Shown here: piece by piece, positions 1 to 10,500 of the stretch
How positions within the stretch are numbered: position 1 is the stretch's first letter
Layout of the letters: each line of letters starts with the position of its first letter
Assembly (NCBI GenBank): GCA_042091275.1
Contig: JBELHR010000004.1
Span: forward strand, 1 to 64,000
DNA: 64,000 nucleotides
Direction of reading: 5' to 3'
From: JBELHR01 sp042091275
Lineage (GTDB): Bacteria; Bacteroidota; Bacteroidia; Flavobacteriales; Flavobacteriaceae
Program-made: the position numbers and the translations under genes
Notes under the pieces: model-generated
What the model was told of the DNA's origin: nothing
What the model saw: the letters and a program-made list of their open reading frames with translations, nothing else
The model's database searches: none

Positions 1-52
1 GAGCATCACCTTGCCAAGGTGAGGGTCGCGGGTTCAAATCCCGTCTTTCGCT
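1..52 (+). tRNA. tRNA-Gly(GCC), 5' part cut by the window edge
   Basis: The visible part begins inside the D arm. The anticodon arm has stem CACC/GGTG and loop TTGCCAA, giving anticodon GCC (glycine). A T arm with GGTTCAAATCC follows, and the 3' acceptor strand CTTTCGC sits at 45-51 with discriminator T at 52. No CCA is encoded. It lies 16 bases before a second tRNA, so the two are probably one transcript. Confidence 0.93.
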
Positions 53-68
53 CTGCTTATATACCAAT

Positions 69-154
69 GCTCGAGTGGTGGAATTGGTAGACACGCTGGA
101 CTTAAAATCCAGTGGACTGTAAGGTCCGTATGGGTTCAAGTCCCATCTCGAGTA
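69..154 (+). tRNA. tRNA-Leu(UAA)
   Basis: Acceptor strand GCTCGAG (69-75) pairs with CTCGAGT (147-153, one G-U pair), with discriminator A. The anticodon loop CTTAAAA inside stem CTGGA/TCCAG gives anticodon TAA, leucine. A long variable arm (GGAC...GTCC type) between the anticodon and T arms marks a class II tRNA, as expected for Leu. CCA is not encoded. A terminator hairpin follows directly. Confidence 0.96.
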
Positions 155-159
155 CAAAA

Positions 160-190
160 GCTCGACATCCTAGGATGTCGAGCTTTTTTT
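160..190 (+). terminator. Rho-independent terminator of the tRNA transcript
   Basis: Perfect 11-bp inverted repeat, GCTCGACATCC at 160-170 and its complement at 173-183, then seven T. The T run serves the plus strand. The minus-strand gene ending at 209 would get only a short U tract (four bases), so termination of that gene here is possible but weaker. Confidence 0.9.
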
Positions 191-208
191 ATTTGAACCA
201 AAACGAAT

Positions 209-640
209 CTAAGACTTACTCTTTTCCAATTCTTTTTTCAAGGTATCTAGCAATCTATCTAAATTCACCTCTTCCCCTCTTGGCCTTTCTAAATTTACTT
301 TTTTCCACGAGCCGGAGTTCTTTTTACTCCCTTTGTTTAAATACATAAACTCCTTAAAGGTAACGCTGACTGTATTTTCATCTAAAAACTCTAAAACAAT
401 AGTGGCAGAAGCTTTTGTCGCAAAATCTACGCCTTTTGATGAGCGGATATCAAACCCCTTTAAAGTCCAATCATAACTCATTTTGTTAAAGTCTATATCC
501 AGCCTCTCCACTCTCGAATCGAGACTTACGTTCTTTTCAAACTGAGACTGATTTACACCATCCATCTCTATAACTCTGGTAAATTGTCCAAACATTGAAG
601 TGGTTACAAAAATCGCAACCAAAAATAAAATAGGTTTCAT
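209..640 (-). CDS. Small secreted protein of unknown function
   Basis: 143 residues from an ATG at 640. A reading from a TTG at 670 would add ten residues ahead of the signal peptide and overlap the upstream gene, so I reject it. Residues 1-20 form a typical signal peptide (MKPILFLVAIFV..., cut after MFGQ), so the product is exported. The mature part is about 120 residues, mixed alpha/beta in character, with a lysine-rich C-terminal helix. I do not recognise the family; a DUF4468-like fold is a guess. It follows remB by 11 bases, is probably co-transcribed with it, and is the last gene before the tRNA terminator. Confidence 0.8.
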   Translation of the reverse strand: MKPILFLVAIFVTTSMFGQFTRVIEMDGVNQSQFEKNVSLDSRVERLDIDFNKMSYDWTLKGFDIRSSKGVDFATKASATIVLEFLDENTVSVTFKEFMYLNKGSKKNSGSWKKVNLERPRGEEVNLDRLLDTLKKELEKSKS

Positions 641-651
641 AAAGTAAAAAT

Positions 652-2325
652 TTAAAAATCTGTATTCCAATTAAATAAATTCGATCTCAAACCAACTTGA
701 AAAAAGGTAGTATTGGTGTTGTCGAAAGAATAAGTTGTAGGTTGAGCATCAAAGGTTCGATAGGTCATTCCAGCAAAAAGCCTCAAGTTTAAGACGGGAT
801 TGACCAAATACCCGGCTTGAATATCTCCAATAAAAATAGCCGCCTTACTTCCTTGCCCCACAAAATTGCCGTAATCGTTAACTCTGTTATTATAGCTCTT
901 AAAAATATCTCCACCATAATTTACATCTTCTGAAGGATCAAATCCTTTTTCCCCAACCACTACTTTTGCATTAGCGAAAAATCTATTTTTAGAGTATCTG
1001 GCGATAGCTATAAATTCGGAAAAGTTAGAACCCCACAAGTGACCTATGGGCTGGTTATAATGTCCATAATTCAGTTCGATTTCTCCATGAGATCCGGTAT
1101 AGGGCCTCATCCGGTTGTACTCCGCCTGCAGAAAAAGGTTGTTCACCTTAAAGGCATTAAAATATTTCACCCCCAATTGATAACCGTATTTATTGGCCCA
1201 CCAACCATTTCCATCTTGTATTTCCTCCAATTTAAACTCGTCAAACAGAAATTGCCCATAAAGGTGAATGTTTTCCTTTGGCACCCATTTACTAGTAAAA
1301 GCCAAAAGTCCATTTCCACCATTTTCTCCTCTTGAGAATTCAATTGTTTTATAAAATAAAAGCGGATTTAAAAAGTCCATATCCATACCATTATTTCCTG
1401 CGGTAATGATAGACTCTAAAAGTCCAATATTCCAATTCTTAGTGATGTTAAAACTCAAATAATGCAAAGAGACATATTTCCTAGCATGTGCACCATTCAC
1501 CATGCGATCCCTTCTCATATCTCGCATCCACATCCAAAGATTCGTATAGCGGAATTTCCAAAAAGTAGTGTTGATTTTTACAAAAGGATAGGGAGTCGCA
1601 GCGTCAGACAGAACAAGAGATCGGTAACCATCTCCGATAAAATTCGTCCCATTTCCGGTCTGTATATTAAAAAACTTACTCGGTGTCCAAGACACATAAC
1701 CCTCAGAAACAGAATAATCATAAGCATCGGTAGCGTATCTTTTGGCCTTGTTTCTCCCGGGAACCAACCCTTCAGAGTTGGGAGGTTTATTATCAAAAAC
1801 CCACTTGTTTAAATAACTCGTAAATCTCGCTTGGCTCTCAAAAATAGCAGCATAAAAAGATAGATTTTTACCTAAGCCCCCTTGTACCTTAAAAATACGG
1901 GTATTGTTATACGTGTATTCAATATCTTCCGAATTGTCCTTTCCTAAACTAAGCCCGACAGTAAAATCTCCATTAAACCAAAAGTCGTCCTCCTTCACCT
2001 GAAACAAGTGCTCGTTCCACAATTTACGACCGACCCAAGTTTTTTTATTTTTTTCTACCCCTTTCACAAAAGCATCCATATCGTAGACCTCTTGTACCTC
2101 CTTATAAGTATAAGGTTTTACAGCGGTATGCGTATTTGCCTCACGCCCCATATAAAAGTCGTACTTGGCGTAAGCCTCATGGGTAAAAGTCAATCGAAGA
2201 TTGGAATGATGTTCCGGAAGAAACAAGGTGTCAAATCTTGGCTTTGTTAAATTGTTTAGATCATTTTGTCCGTATATTCCCGAAATCATCAAGGAAAACA
2301 GAATCAATAGTTTGGTGTGTTTCAT
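652..2325 (-). CDS. remB: Gliding motility protein RemB (Wzi-like outer-membrane protein)
   Basis: 557 residues with signal peptide MKHTKLLILFSLMISGIYG-Q at 1-20. The rest is rich in alternating aromatic and polar strands with many W, Y and N and ends in a phenylalanine, as in an outer-membrane beta barrel. It resembles the capsule assembly Wzi family to which Flavobacterium RemB belongs. In F. johnsoniae, remB mutants are defective in motility on agar. The name rests on family resemblance plus synteny: in F. johnsoniae, as I recall, sprA, gcvH, vanZ, a tonB-like gene and remB lie in this order, as here. A hexapeptide acetyltransferase gene sits 10 bases upstream and a small secreted protein 11 bases downstream. 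Capsule assembly or lectin-like roles remain alternatives. Confidence 0.8.
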   Translation of the reverse strand: MKHTKLLILFSLMISGIYGQNDLNNLTKPRFDTLFLPEHHSNLRLTFTHEAYAKYDFYMGREANTHTAVKPYTYKEVQEVYDMDAFVKGVEKNKKTWVGRKLWNEHLFQVKEDDFWFNGDFTVGLSLGKDNSEDIEYTYNNTRIFKVQGGLGKNLSFYAAIFESQARFTSYLNKWVFDNKPPNSEGLVPGRNKAKRYATDAYDYSVSEGYVSWTPSKFFNIQTGNGTNFIGDGYRSLVLSDAATPYPFVKINTTFWKFRYTNLWMWMRDMRRDRMVNGAHARKYVSLHYLSFNITKNWNIGLLESIITAGNNGMDMDFLNPLLFYKTIEFSRGENGGNGLLAFTSKWVPKENIHLYGQFLFDEFKLEEIQDGNGWWANKYGYQLGVKYFNAFKVNNLFLQAEYNRMRPYTGSHGEIELNYGHYNQPIGHLWGSNFSEFIAIARYSKNRFFANAKVVVGEKGFDPSEDVNYGGDIFKSYNNRVNDYGNFVGQGSKAAIFIGDIQAGYLVNPVLNLRLFAGMTYRTFDAQPTTYSFDNTNTTFFQVGLRSNLFNWNTDF

Positions 2326-2335
2326 AGCAATTATA

Positions 2336-2920
2336 TTATAATTTTCTCACGGAATAAGGATCGACAAGTTCGTATTCCTCCTCACTTTCCGGACAGAATG
2401 CCCTGTTATTTTCATCAAAACGGAGTCTGTGTCCATATTCACTAACCCAACCAATTTGTTTGGAGGGATTTCCAACAACTAATGCATAATCCGCAACGGG
2501 CTTTGTAATAACAGCCCCTGCACCCACAAGAGCAAAGGAACCAATTGTGTTTCCACATATAATAGTTGCATTTGCACCGATACTCGCTCCTTTTTTGACT
2601 ATTGTCTCAACATACTGATCTCGACGAACAACAGCACTTCGCGGGTTTAAAATATTTGTAAAAACCATGGATGGCCCCAAAAACACATCGTCCTCGCAAA
2701 TTACCCCAGTATAAATAGAAACATTGTTTTGAACCTTTACATTTCTACCCAAAGTAACTCCTGGAGAAACCACCACGTTTTGACCCAAATTACAAGAATC
2801 TCCGATTACACTGTTCTTCATGATATGGCTAAAATGCCAAATCTTGGTGTCTTTACCGATTTTGCATGGATCATCCACTACAGCAGTCTCGTGGATAAAA
2901 TAATCTCTCATAGTATTCAT
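2336..2920 (-). CDS. Left-handed beta-helix N-acetyltransferase (WlbB/WbpD/FdtC-like)
   Basis: 194 residues made largely of hexapeptide repeats ([LIV]-G-x4 pattern, about residues 15-150, e.g. IGKDTKIWHF, VIGDSCNLGQNV, ASIGANATIICG). The family acetylates the 3-amino group of nucleotide-activated sugars such as UDP-2-acetamido-3-amino-2,3-dideoxy-glucuronate, in O-antigen or capsule synthesis. The motif near VVVSPGVTLG and the tail FCPESEEEYEL fit WlbB/WbpD. An ATG at 2911 (MRDYFIHE) is an alternative start three codons in. No oxidase or aminotransferase partners (WlbA, WlbC) are in the window, so the exact substrate is open. It sits after the tonB terminator and heads the unit acetyltransferase-remB-small secreted protein. 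Confidence 0.85.
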   Translation of the reverse strand: MNTMRDYFIHETAVVDDPCKIGKDTKIWHFSHIMKNSVIGDSCNLGQNVVVSPGVTLGRNVKVQNNVSIYTGVICEDDVFLGPSMVFTNILNPRSAVVRRDQYVETIVKKGASIGANATIICGNTIGSFALVGAGAVITKPVADYALVVGNPSKQIGWVSEYGHRLRFDENNRAFCPESEEEYELVDPYSVRKL

Positions 2921-2977
2921 TAAGAAATTGGAAGTTAAACAATTATTCCCACATCAAAGCTGGATGAAATTAGGGTC

Positions 2978-3014
2978 AAAAAAAAACGCAGAAACCGTTA
3001 GGGATCTGCGTTTT
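2978..3014 (-). terminator. Rho-independent terminator after tonB
   Basis: Inverted repeat 2983-2992/3005-3014 (AAAACGCAGA and its complement) with a 12-base loop. On the minus strand it is followed by a nine-T tract. It closes the maeB-to-tonB unit and separates it from the acetyltransferase-remB unit. Confidence 0.9.
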
Positions 3015-3031
3015 AAATATTTTATAGAAAA

Positions 3032-3757
3032 CTATTCTACGTTAAATACGATAGGCAAACTATACTTTACACCTACAGCCTTACCTCTTTGACGACCAGG
3101 CTTCATTTTAGGAAGGATCGAAATGACTCTTATCGCTTCTTTTTCAAGTCTTTTGTGAGGAGCTCTCGCACGAATATCAACAATATCCCCATTTTTATCA
3201 ATCTTAAACATCACAAAGATTCGTTTCTTTCCAGGTGCTAAACCTAGATCGGCTGCCAAATCTGCATTGAATTTTCGTCCGACATGCTTATTCATTTTGG
3301 AATTTAAACAAGCTTTTTTCTTCTCATTATCCCCTTTTTCACAACCTGGAAAAACCGGGACATTTTCAATAACTGCGAAAGGTACATCTTCCTCTATTTC
3401 TTCACCGAGATCAACCTCTTCAATATCATCCAATTCAATTATTTCAGTCTCATCTGTTTCTGTAGACTCTATAATCGTCTCTTCTTCTTCTGATTCATCC
3501 TCAACAACTTCTAAAACCTCTGGTGTTGGCGGTGGCGGTGGCGGTGGCGGTGGTTTGACCTCCTGTTGTTCTACAATTGGAATATCTTCTTCATCTTCGA
3601 TTTGCAAAGTAGACATACCTAAATCATCAATAGATCTCTCATAGGTCTTGTGCTCTATTGCAATATAAACCATAAATAAAGCCAATACTAGACCCAACTG
3701 AAGAAATATCTTCACGTAGTTTTCTAGATTTGCCTTTGGATTCTTTTTTACTTCCAT
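3032..3757 (-). CDS. Energy transducer TonB family protein
   Basis: 241 residues. One N-terminal membrane anchor lies at about 15-34 (VKIFLQLGLVLALFMVYIAI). A periplasmic linker follows with a run of nine prolines after KPP and a very acidic stretch (about 80-125, mostly D and E). The C-terminal TonB domain (about 150-241) contains the family pattern PVFPGCE, then VMFKIDKNGDI, and ends LPIVFNVE. TonB couples inner-membrane proton motive force, via ExbB/ExbD (not in this window), to outer-membrane receptors. It lies 50 bases downstream of vanZ and is the last gene before a strong terminator. Confidence 0.92.
   Translation of the reverse strand: MEVKKNPKANLENYVKIFLQLGLVLALFMVYIAIEHKTYERSIDDLGMSTLQIEDEEDIPIVEQQEVKPPPPPPPPPTPEVLEVVEDESEEEETIIESTETDETEIIELDDIEEVDLGEEIEEDVPFAVIENVPVFPGCEKGDNEKKKACLNSKMNKHVGRKFNADLAADLGLAPGKKRIFVMFKIDKNGDIVDIRARAPHKRLEKEAIRVISILPKMKPGRQRGKAVGVKYSLPIVFNVE
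3528..3554. repeat. Hexanucleotide repeat in the TonB proline tract
   Basis: GGCGGT repeated four times plus GGT, read on the minus strand as nine consecutive proline codons of tonB. Slippage by whole units would change the linker length in frame. Confidence 0.9.
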
Positions 3758-3807
3758 GTTGCTCTGAATTAATATAGTTCGCTAATTTAATTAATTTAAA
3801 AGGACTT

Positions 3808-4212
3808 TTACAAGTCTTTTCCTCTAAGCCTTTGAATTTTTTCGAAAAAAAACGAAAAAAACAATACTGCAACCAAAACTCCGGCACTATTTGCTAAAGC
3901 ATCCGCGTAGTCAAGAGTTCTATAATCCGTCATATACTTTTGAAATACCTCAAGTATAATGCCAAACAATATTGTTAGGATGGCAGTCCATAAAACTATC
4001 TTGAGATTAAAACGTTCTTTAACCAAACTTAATAACCAAGAAAAAGCCAATACAAAATAAGCTGCAAAATGATATAATTTATCAATTTGAGTAAAACCCG
4101 AAGGTGCTATTTGACCCAATCTCGTCAGGCTCAAAAAGACAATTCCAAGGGATAAGCAAACCGATAAAAACAGGAGACTACGCTCCAACCAAATTTTTGT
4201 ATCCGTCTGCAT
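3808..4212 (-). CDS. VanZ family membrane protein
   Basis: 134 residues with four hydrophobic segments (about 10-28, 43-62, 71-89, 105-124) and the VanZ pattern DKLYHFAAYFVLAFSW followed by a polar loop with D-Y-R-T-L-D-Y-A-D. The role is unknown in most bacteria; VanZ itself gives low-level teicoplanin resistance. The ATG at 4212 makes it overlap gcvH by 35 bases. A TTG at 4188, just before the first membrane segment, would cut the overlap to 11 bases, so the start is uncertain. Co-transcribed with gcvH and tonB by position. Confidence 0.85.
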   Translation of the reverse strand: MQTDTKIWLERSLLFLSVCLSLGIVFLSLTRLGQIAPSGFTQIDKLYHFAAYFVLAFSWLLSLVKERFNLKIVLWTAILTILFGIILEVFQKYMTDYRTLDYADALANSAGVLVAVLFFSFFFEKIQRLRGKDL

Positions 4213-4558
4213 CTAATAAATCTTCAATTGCAGAAAGGTCTGAAATTTTAATTTTAATCATCCACCCTTCTCCATATGGGTCAGAATTTACCAATTCTGG
4301 ATTGTCTTCTAGATTTTCGTTAAACTCTATGACTTCACCAGGCAAAGGCATAAAAAGGTCCGAAACAGTCTTTACTGCTTCTACAGAACCAAATACTTCT
4401 TCTCCCTCTAGAGACTCATCCAAGGTATCCACATCGACATAAACAATATCTCCTAGTTCTCCTTGTGCAAAATCCGTAATACCTACAGTGGCAACGTCGC
4501 CTTCCACAGCCAACCATTCATGATCTTTTGTGTACTTCAATTCAGCAGGAACATTCAT
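4178..4558 (-). CDS. gcvH: Glycine cleavage system H protein
   Basis: 126 residues, the usual size. GcvH shuttles the methylamine group of glycine on a lipoyl arm between the P, T and L proteins. The lipoyl lysine is K63 in the motif GSVEAVKTVSDLFMP. The N-terminal KYTKDHEWL and the ITDFAQGELGD stretch are family signatures. The other gcv genes are not in the window. It lies 21 bases after sprA, an arrangement I recall from Flavobacterium, so its linkage to the secretion gene appears conserved rather than functional. Confidence 0.97.
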   Translation of the reverse strand: MNVPAELKYTKDHEWLAVEGDVATVGITDFAQGELGDIVYVDVDTLDESLEGEEVFGSVEAVKTVSDLFMPLPGEVIEFNENLEDNPELVNSDPYGEGWMIKIKISDLSAIEDLLDADGYKNLVGA

Positions 4559-4579
4559 AATATATTCTATTTTAGTTAG

Positions 4580-7500
4580 TTAGTTTCCAAGATTGTAAAT
4601 AACACTTATTCCAGCATTCACGCTTTGACGCGGATAAGTGGTGGATAATGCGTATCTCGAAGTATTGTGGTCGTAATAAAATGACGTTTGAATATTACGT
4701 GAAAGCGCATAGTCTGCTACAAATTTAAAAGAAAATAGCTTTTGACCACCCGTTATTTGATTATTTTCTGTGTCGATCGAGCGAATTAGCGTTAAATTAT
4801 TTCTCATCGAAACATCCATTCTTAGATTTAGATCTCCTGACAGTCTCCTCGTTCTACCGTCTACTTTTGTTCTAATTGCCAAATCCTTTACCCTGTAGCC
4901 AAGGCCCACAACATACTCTTGCCCTATTACCTCGGTAGTAGAAGCGTTGTTCAGATTCAGACTAAACATGCGATCCGTGTGAATCTCTCCTTTAAACGAA
5001 AAGGAATTCTTCATTCTAAAATCAACTTTAATCAATGGTGAAAATTCCTCTATCAAGCTGAGATTGCTATAGGTCAATTCTTCGAGATAATTACCAGAGC
5101 TATCCAATTGATCCGGTATATCTTCTTTGTAAAGTAAATTGGCATTAAAATTCGCCAAAGTATAAAAGGACTGATAATTATGAGTAATTGTAAAGTTTGA
5201 AAAGTTCTTTTTAAACCATTTGTTATCCATCAAACCTCGATAGGTGATTTTCCAGTTTGGAATAGGGACATCTCTAAAAGCAGACAGCTTCACGTCTTGG
5301 GCAGAAGTTCCACTATAAGCAGAAACAAAGGCTGGCAACAACACTTGTTGACTGTTTAGCCCATAACCCTCAATCGGAAGCCCTGAAGATTCTGACAGGC
5401 GCTGAGCAATAAGCTCTCTATTGGCCTTGAACGTCTCAAAAAGAGCATCCTTATCCTCTGTTGATGTTCTCAAAAGGGAATAAGACATGGAAAAATTACC
5501 CATTTGATTCAATGGAATAGCGGTGTTCAGTTGATCCGAAATTATATCTACTTGCTGACTGGTGTTTCTCGTATAAATACGATTTGCCAGGAGCTCAATA
5601 TCTAAATTCCGTATAGGTTTTAAGCTTGCATTTAAATCCAGTTTATCGTAATGGGTCTTGTTATAGGATTTACTGTAAAACGGATCGTTTAATTCTCTAG
5701 AAATTAACCAGTCTTGCTCGACCGCTTTATCTAAGATATCTTGTTGTGATCCAAAAACAAAACCTAAGCTCGGGGCATAGCCATTGTTAAAACTCGTGCG
5801 CCCCAGAAAACCTACCGTCGGAATATAACCCTGAAGATAAGTTCCATTATTTTCTGAATAAGACACCTTAGCTCGCTTTACCATTGTCAAAACATCCGAT
5901 AGAATAGACTTTTTTACCCCTAAAGATTTGTAAAGTACATTCATATTCAAACTAGAGTTTAAACTGTGGGTATTTGCATTTTGAATCGTATTTCCGAGTT
6001 GCTGAACATAAGATTGAGAACTGGCTTGCCAGTCGAAATCTCCCGTATAGGAATAGGATCCTGTTATAAAATCCAAATAAGGTAATTTATCAAAGGGAAG
6101 TTGATAGGTCGCGTTTAAACTCTGTCTGTATTGATCCGGACGCCCGACGACAAAAAATTCATCAAAAATATCAACCTCTTCATTCCCTCTCAAATTGTCG
6201 TTGACATGGTTGTTTGCAGCCTGAAAATTTAAAGTTAAGGAGCGAGACAAATCAAAGCCTATGTTATAATCCCAATTAAACAAAAATCTATGTTGGGTCA
6301 AAGTAGGCATCTGCGGTAGATTAGGAATCAGATTCCGCGATAACTGCTCGGTATAATTTCTCACCACATTGGCGTTTACACCAAGAGTGGTTGGCAAAGG
6401 ATTAAAATTAAAACCATTAATAAACTGCAAATAAGGGCTTTGAAGGCTTTTGGAATTTTTAAACGGCTCTATGAATTTTGCAGTTTTTGAATAGGTATAA
6501 TTAGCAGAACTCCTGATGTTCTGATCCAAATCCTTTTGAATATTATAATTTTGATGGGTCATCTCACTGTAGGCATACGAGAACATAAAATTCTCTAAAT
6601 CGTATACCTTCGCAGGCTTTATAGCATCTATACTTCTCTGTTTTTTGACGTTTATAAAACTCAAGTTCCTCCTTTTTGTAAAAGATCTAGAGTTTATGGA
6701 GTTAGGATTTATATCTGCTGCATCTTTAAATAGGACATCCTGATACTGTTGGTCGTATTTTGGATCTCTAATCTCTTTAGAGATACCGTAATTAAAAGGG
6801 ATCTGTAGACCCCATTTTTTTGGCGTCAACATCCCTAGATTGACATTTGTTACAAAATCGTATTGCTTTATATCTTCCAAACTTCGCTCCGTCAAGGATT
6901 GCTCTACTCCTCCAAAACCAGTTGTTTCAATACCTGCAGTAAGGGAGAGGTCTGCAAAATCAGCTAAATTCGCATCTGCCGAAACAACTCCAGCCCATCC
7001 TCCATCATTTTGGAATCCAGTCAAACGCAATTCGTCAAACCACAACTCCGCGTCAACAGGCGTGTTGGATTCGTTCTTAACCCCCATGAGAATGGTCTGT
7101 ATATTCCCCAAATTTGGATTACCCTTTACTCTAATTCGATAAGCAGGAGCTTCCCCCGGAACAATCGCGGGATACATATCATTTGAATCAATTCCTAACG
7201 CAGAATATCTATCTAACTTTAATTGGGCAAGATTTGACAATACAGCCTCTAAATTATTTAATTCAGGCCAAATTTGCTCCGCAGTAGTAGCTGAAAAATT
7301 AGTTATGGAGAGCGGCTGTTCTATTTGATAATAATTCTCCGTTAAATCACTACCTATTCGAATTATTGCCGTCAAATCTCCATCAGACAAAACAGGAGAA
7401 CCCTGGACGCCTTCCGCGTGAATAAAAAGGTCTAGCTTTTTATACATTCGCAGATCCAAACTCAAGTTTTTATAAAGTGCTCTCTGTTCCCCTTGCTTCA

Positions 7501-10500
7501 AATCATTGACTTTGAGACTCAAAGACTGTTCGTTTTGTTGCAGAACATAAACACTTCCCTGTAATTTCTCTCTCTGAATGCCTGGTGGCATTACATAAGG
7601 AATTGGTACTCTCGTGTCGTTCTCCTCCAAGTTCACCACCCCTTCGGTAAACTTCCTTTGATCCTCTGGACTAAGGTCCTTTGGTGGATCTTCATCCAAG
7701 GTCTTCAAATATCTTCTCCAATCTCCTCTTATCAATTCCAAATCTGCAAAACGCAATACTACAGGCATCTTAAATCCAGTCACAAACATTCTCATAAATC
7801 GAATAGAGTGGAAATCACTAATATTCCCGACTACGGATTCCGGATCTCTGATCGGGATTCGAAATTGCAACCACCTAAAGGTTTTGGTCTCGCCATTTGG
7901 CAAAGCTACCTCAACCTCTTTCTCATCCACCACATAGTTTTGACCAACCTCTAATTTTGGTCTATCCATGGAGATTTTATATTGGTAGTATGCCTCTACA
8001 TTATTCATGGTATTATCCCGGTTGATATCCTCTATATCCGGGAAATTTGTCGCAGAGGTAGAATAGGACTCAGGAGACATGGTCAAAGTAGGTGAATTCC
8101 CCTCTGTATTGTTGTAATACCTATAACGATCGATAAGTGTAGCGTTGACAGCATCTAGATTTGAGCCCCTGTAAAATTGATAATTATCTGATGAAACATC
8201 ATCTCCTAAGATAGGATTATTACCAAATTTACTTCTCTCACCAGCATCGTTTAAGCCATCAAAACCGACATCTTGATTTAAGCGAGTAGCGTCGTCTTCG
8301 TCGAAAGTATACAAGAAACTCTGTTTGGTAGACACTCTTGCCAATTGGGTGAAATCTACTTGATCTTCAAGGTCGTTTTCGGGCAATCCATTCTCAAACC
8401 CTTTTCTATTGTCTTTGAGAATATCTTCAGAGATATTACCCAAGTTGATATACAAATCTCCAACTTGATTGGAAAGAGCATTTGGGTTTAGACCAACTGG
8501 AAGACCTTCCTCCTCTTTAATCGAATATTGACTATAAGGATCTTGAATCCAAAACTGGATATAACTAACATTTGCTTGGTCAAAGTCATTGGTAGCGAGT
8601 CCTCTCATTATACCTCCCCATCTCTTCTCTGGATCTGTCAAATCTCCCTGAGCATCCACGGATAAATCGTAATTATAAGAACCTCTTTCTTGAGGGAAGT
8701 AAGCCAAATCAAGTGTTCGCAGGTTTGTTGTAATAGTAGCATCTCGCTCTTGATTAGGATACAATTCCAAAGAACTCACCCTTCTTACCTCTGCTCTTGA
8801 AAGTTCCTCACTATCTATATTTGCTGGACGCAGACCACTAGATCCGTAAAAAAGTTGATCGATAGTATACCAAGCAAGTCTAGATCTTTTGAAGTTTGAT
8901 GCGGGATCATCCACGAGGTCTCCACCAAAATCAAACCCTTGAGGTGTACTCGAAGTATACCACTGGGTATCAATCCCCAAGGAAATTGGAATTTGAGCTC
9001 CTTCAAAATCATCTATATAGGAAGTGGCTTCTCCTCCAAGTTTGATCCCTCTGGAAACTCCAGGCCTTAAAAATGCAACATCAGCTCTAACCGAGAGGTT
9101 GGAGGGAGCTTCCGTATCGACATAAGGAAGCTTATTTACCAAGTTAGTAAGAAAAGGCATTTCACTAGAGTAGGCCGTATTGAATCCAAATACGGTATTG
9201 TTAATCGGCTCACTTCCCACTCCTACTTTTTGAGTTAAAGGTTTTTCATTAACCTTTAATATGGTCGCTCCTAAGACAAAATTATCGGAAAATTTATGCT
9301 GAATATCCAATCCTAAAAAGGACTTGCTTTGTTGATTAAAAAGATTGGTGTTTTCCAAAGACACCTCGATAGGAAGTGAGCTGGACTCCAAACTCGGATT
9401 GATAATCTGAACTTCTCCCATCACGTAATCTACCACGTAATCTACTCCCTCTACCAACTGTCTTCCTCCGGCGGTTACAACCACAGATCCTTGGGGAACA
9501 TTAGGAGAGCCAAGAGATATACCTCCTCCGCTTTTCCCTTTGAAATACCCTTTTATTAAATATTTATCTTTCTCCTGATAATTGTTAGCTGCATCCACTT
9601 TTGTCTCAGAATACATTTCGCTAAAAACAAAAATATCGTCTGAGGGATCTAAAATTTGGCCGAGATCAAATCCAAAAGGATCGGTCTGCGTAAACATAAA
9701 ATATCCCCGTTCGGTATTGATGGTTATTCCTGGAACAAAATCAAAAATACCATCCCCTTGATCTTGAACAAAATCGTTTTGATCCAAGCGGTCAACACGC
9801 AATAGATTCATCAAATTACGCTCGGAAACCCCCGGTGTTTTTGAGTTTTGCAAGCTGTTAATTGGAACTCCTGTTTGGTCATCCTTATATAAGAGCTCCA
9901 GTCGAAAACCGTCCTGGTTGACCCCAAATGCCCCTAAGGCATAAATGTTTTTCATCATCAACTGCCAAATTGGATCACCAGTATATATCAACTCACTACG
10001 CAGGAGTTTCAACACTAAATTGTCAGGAGCTTCGATACCATCTGTCGAAAACTCTCCTACTTGATAAACCTCTCCACTTTGATCGGTATATTGATATGCA
10101 ACGGCCAAAACCTCCCCGTCATCCAGTTTTCTGCTCAAAGAAATATATCCTAATTGCGGGTCAAATTCATATTCGGAAGCGGTCAGTCTACGAGCGTTTT
10201 CTATAATAGAATAGTCCTTTCCCTGCTGCATTCCAAAGGGAGAAACAGCTGAAGCAATTCCTCCGATACTGCGAATACCAGAATTTGGATCGAGCAGAGG
10301 TAACAGAGAGTTTGCCGCGTTTTCAGGCTGTATACTAGGTCCTACCTCCGTTTGAGTCACCAATGGATTAGTGATATTATTCCTTCCTTCTTTGGAAATA
10401 CCTCCTTCGGCCAAATCTACAAATGCTATCGCGTTGCGAACATTTTCAGTTATAGATTGACGGTTTGTAATCCAAACCTCCATTCTAGAAATTTGAATAC

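Noticed and set aside
112..348. ORF of 78 codons across the tRNA-Leu and terminator
   Set aside because: It starts inside the tRNA and crosses the hairpin; composition follows the RNA and the antisense of the minus-strand gene.
3267..3644. Serine- and glycine-rich plus-strand ORF
   Set aside because: It is the complement of the acidic and proline tract of tonB; the low complexity keeps that frame open by chance.
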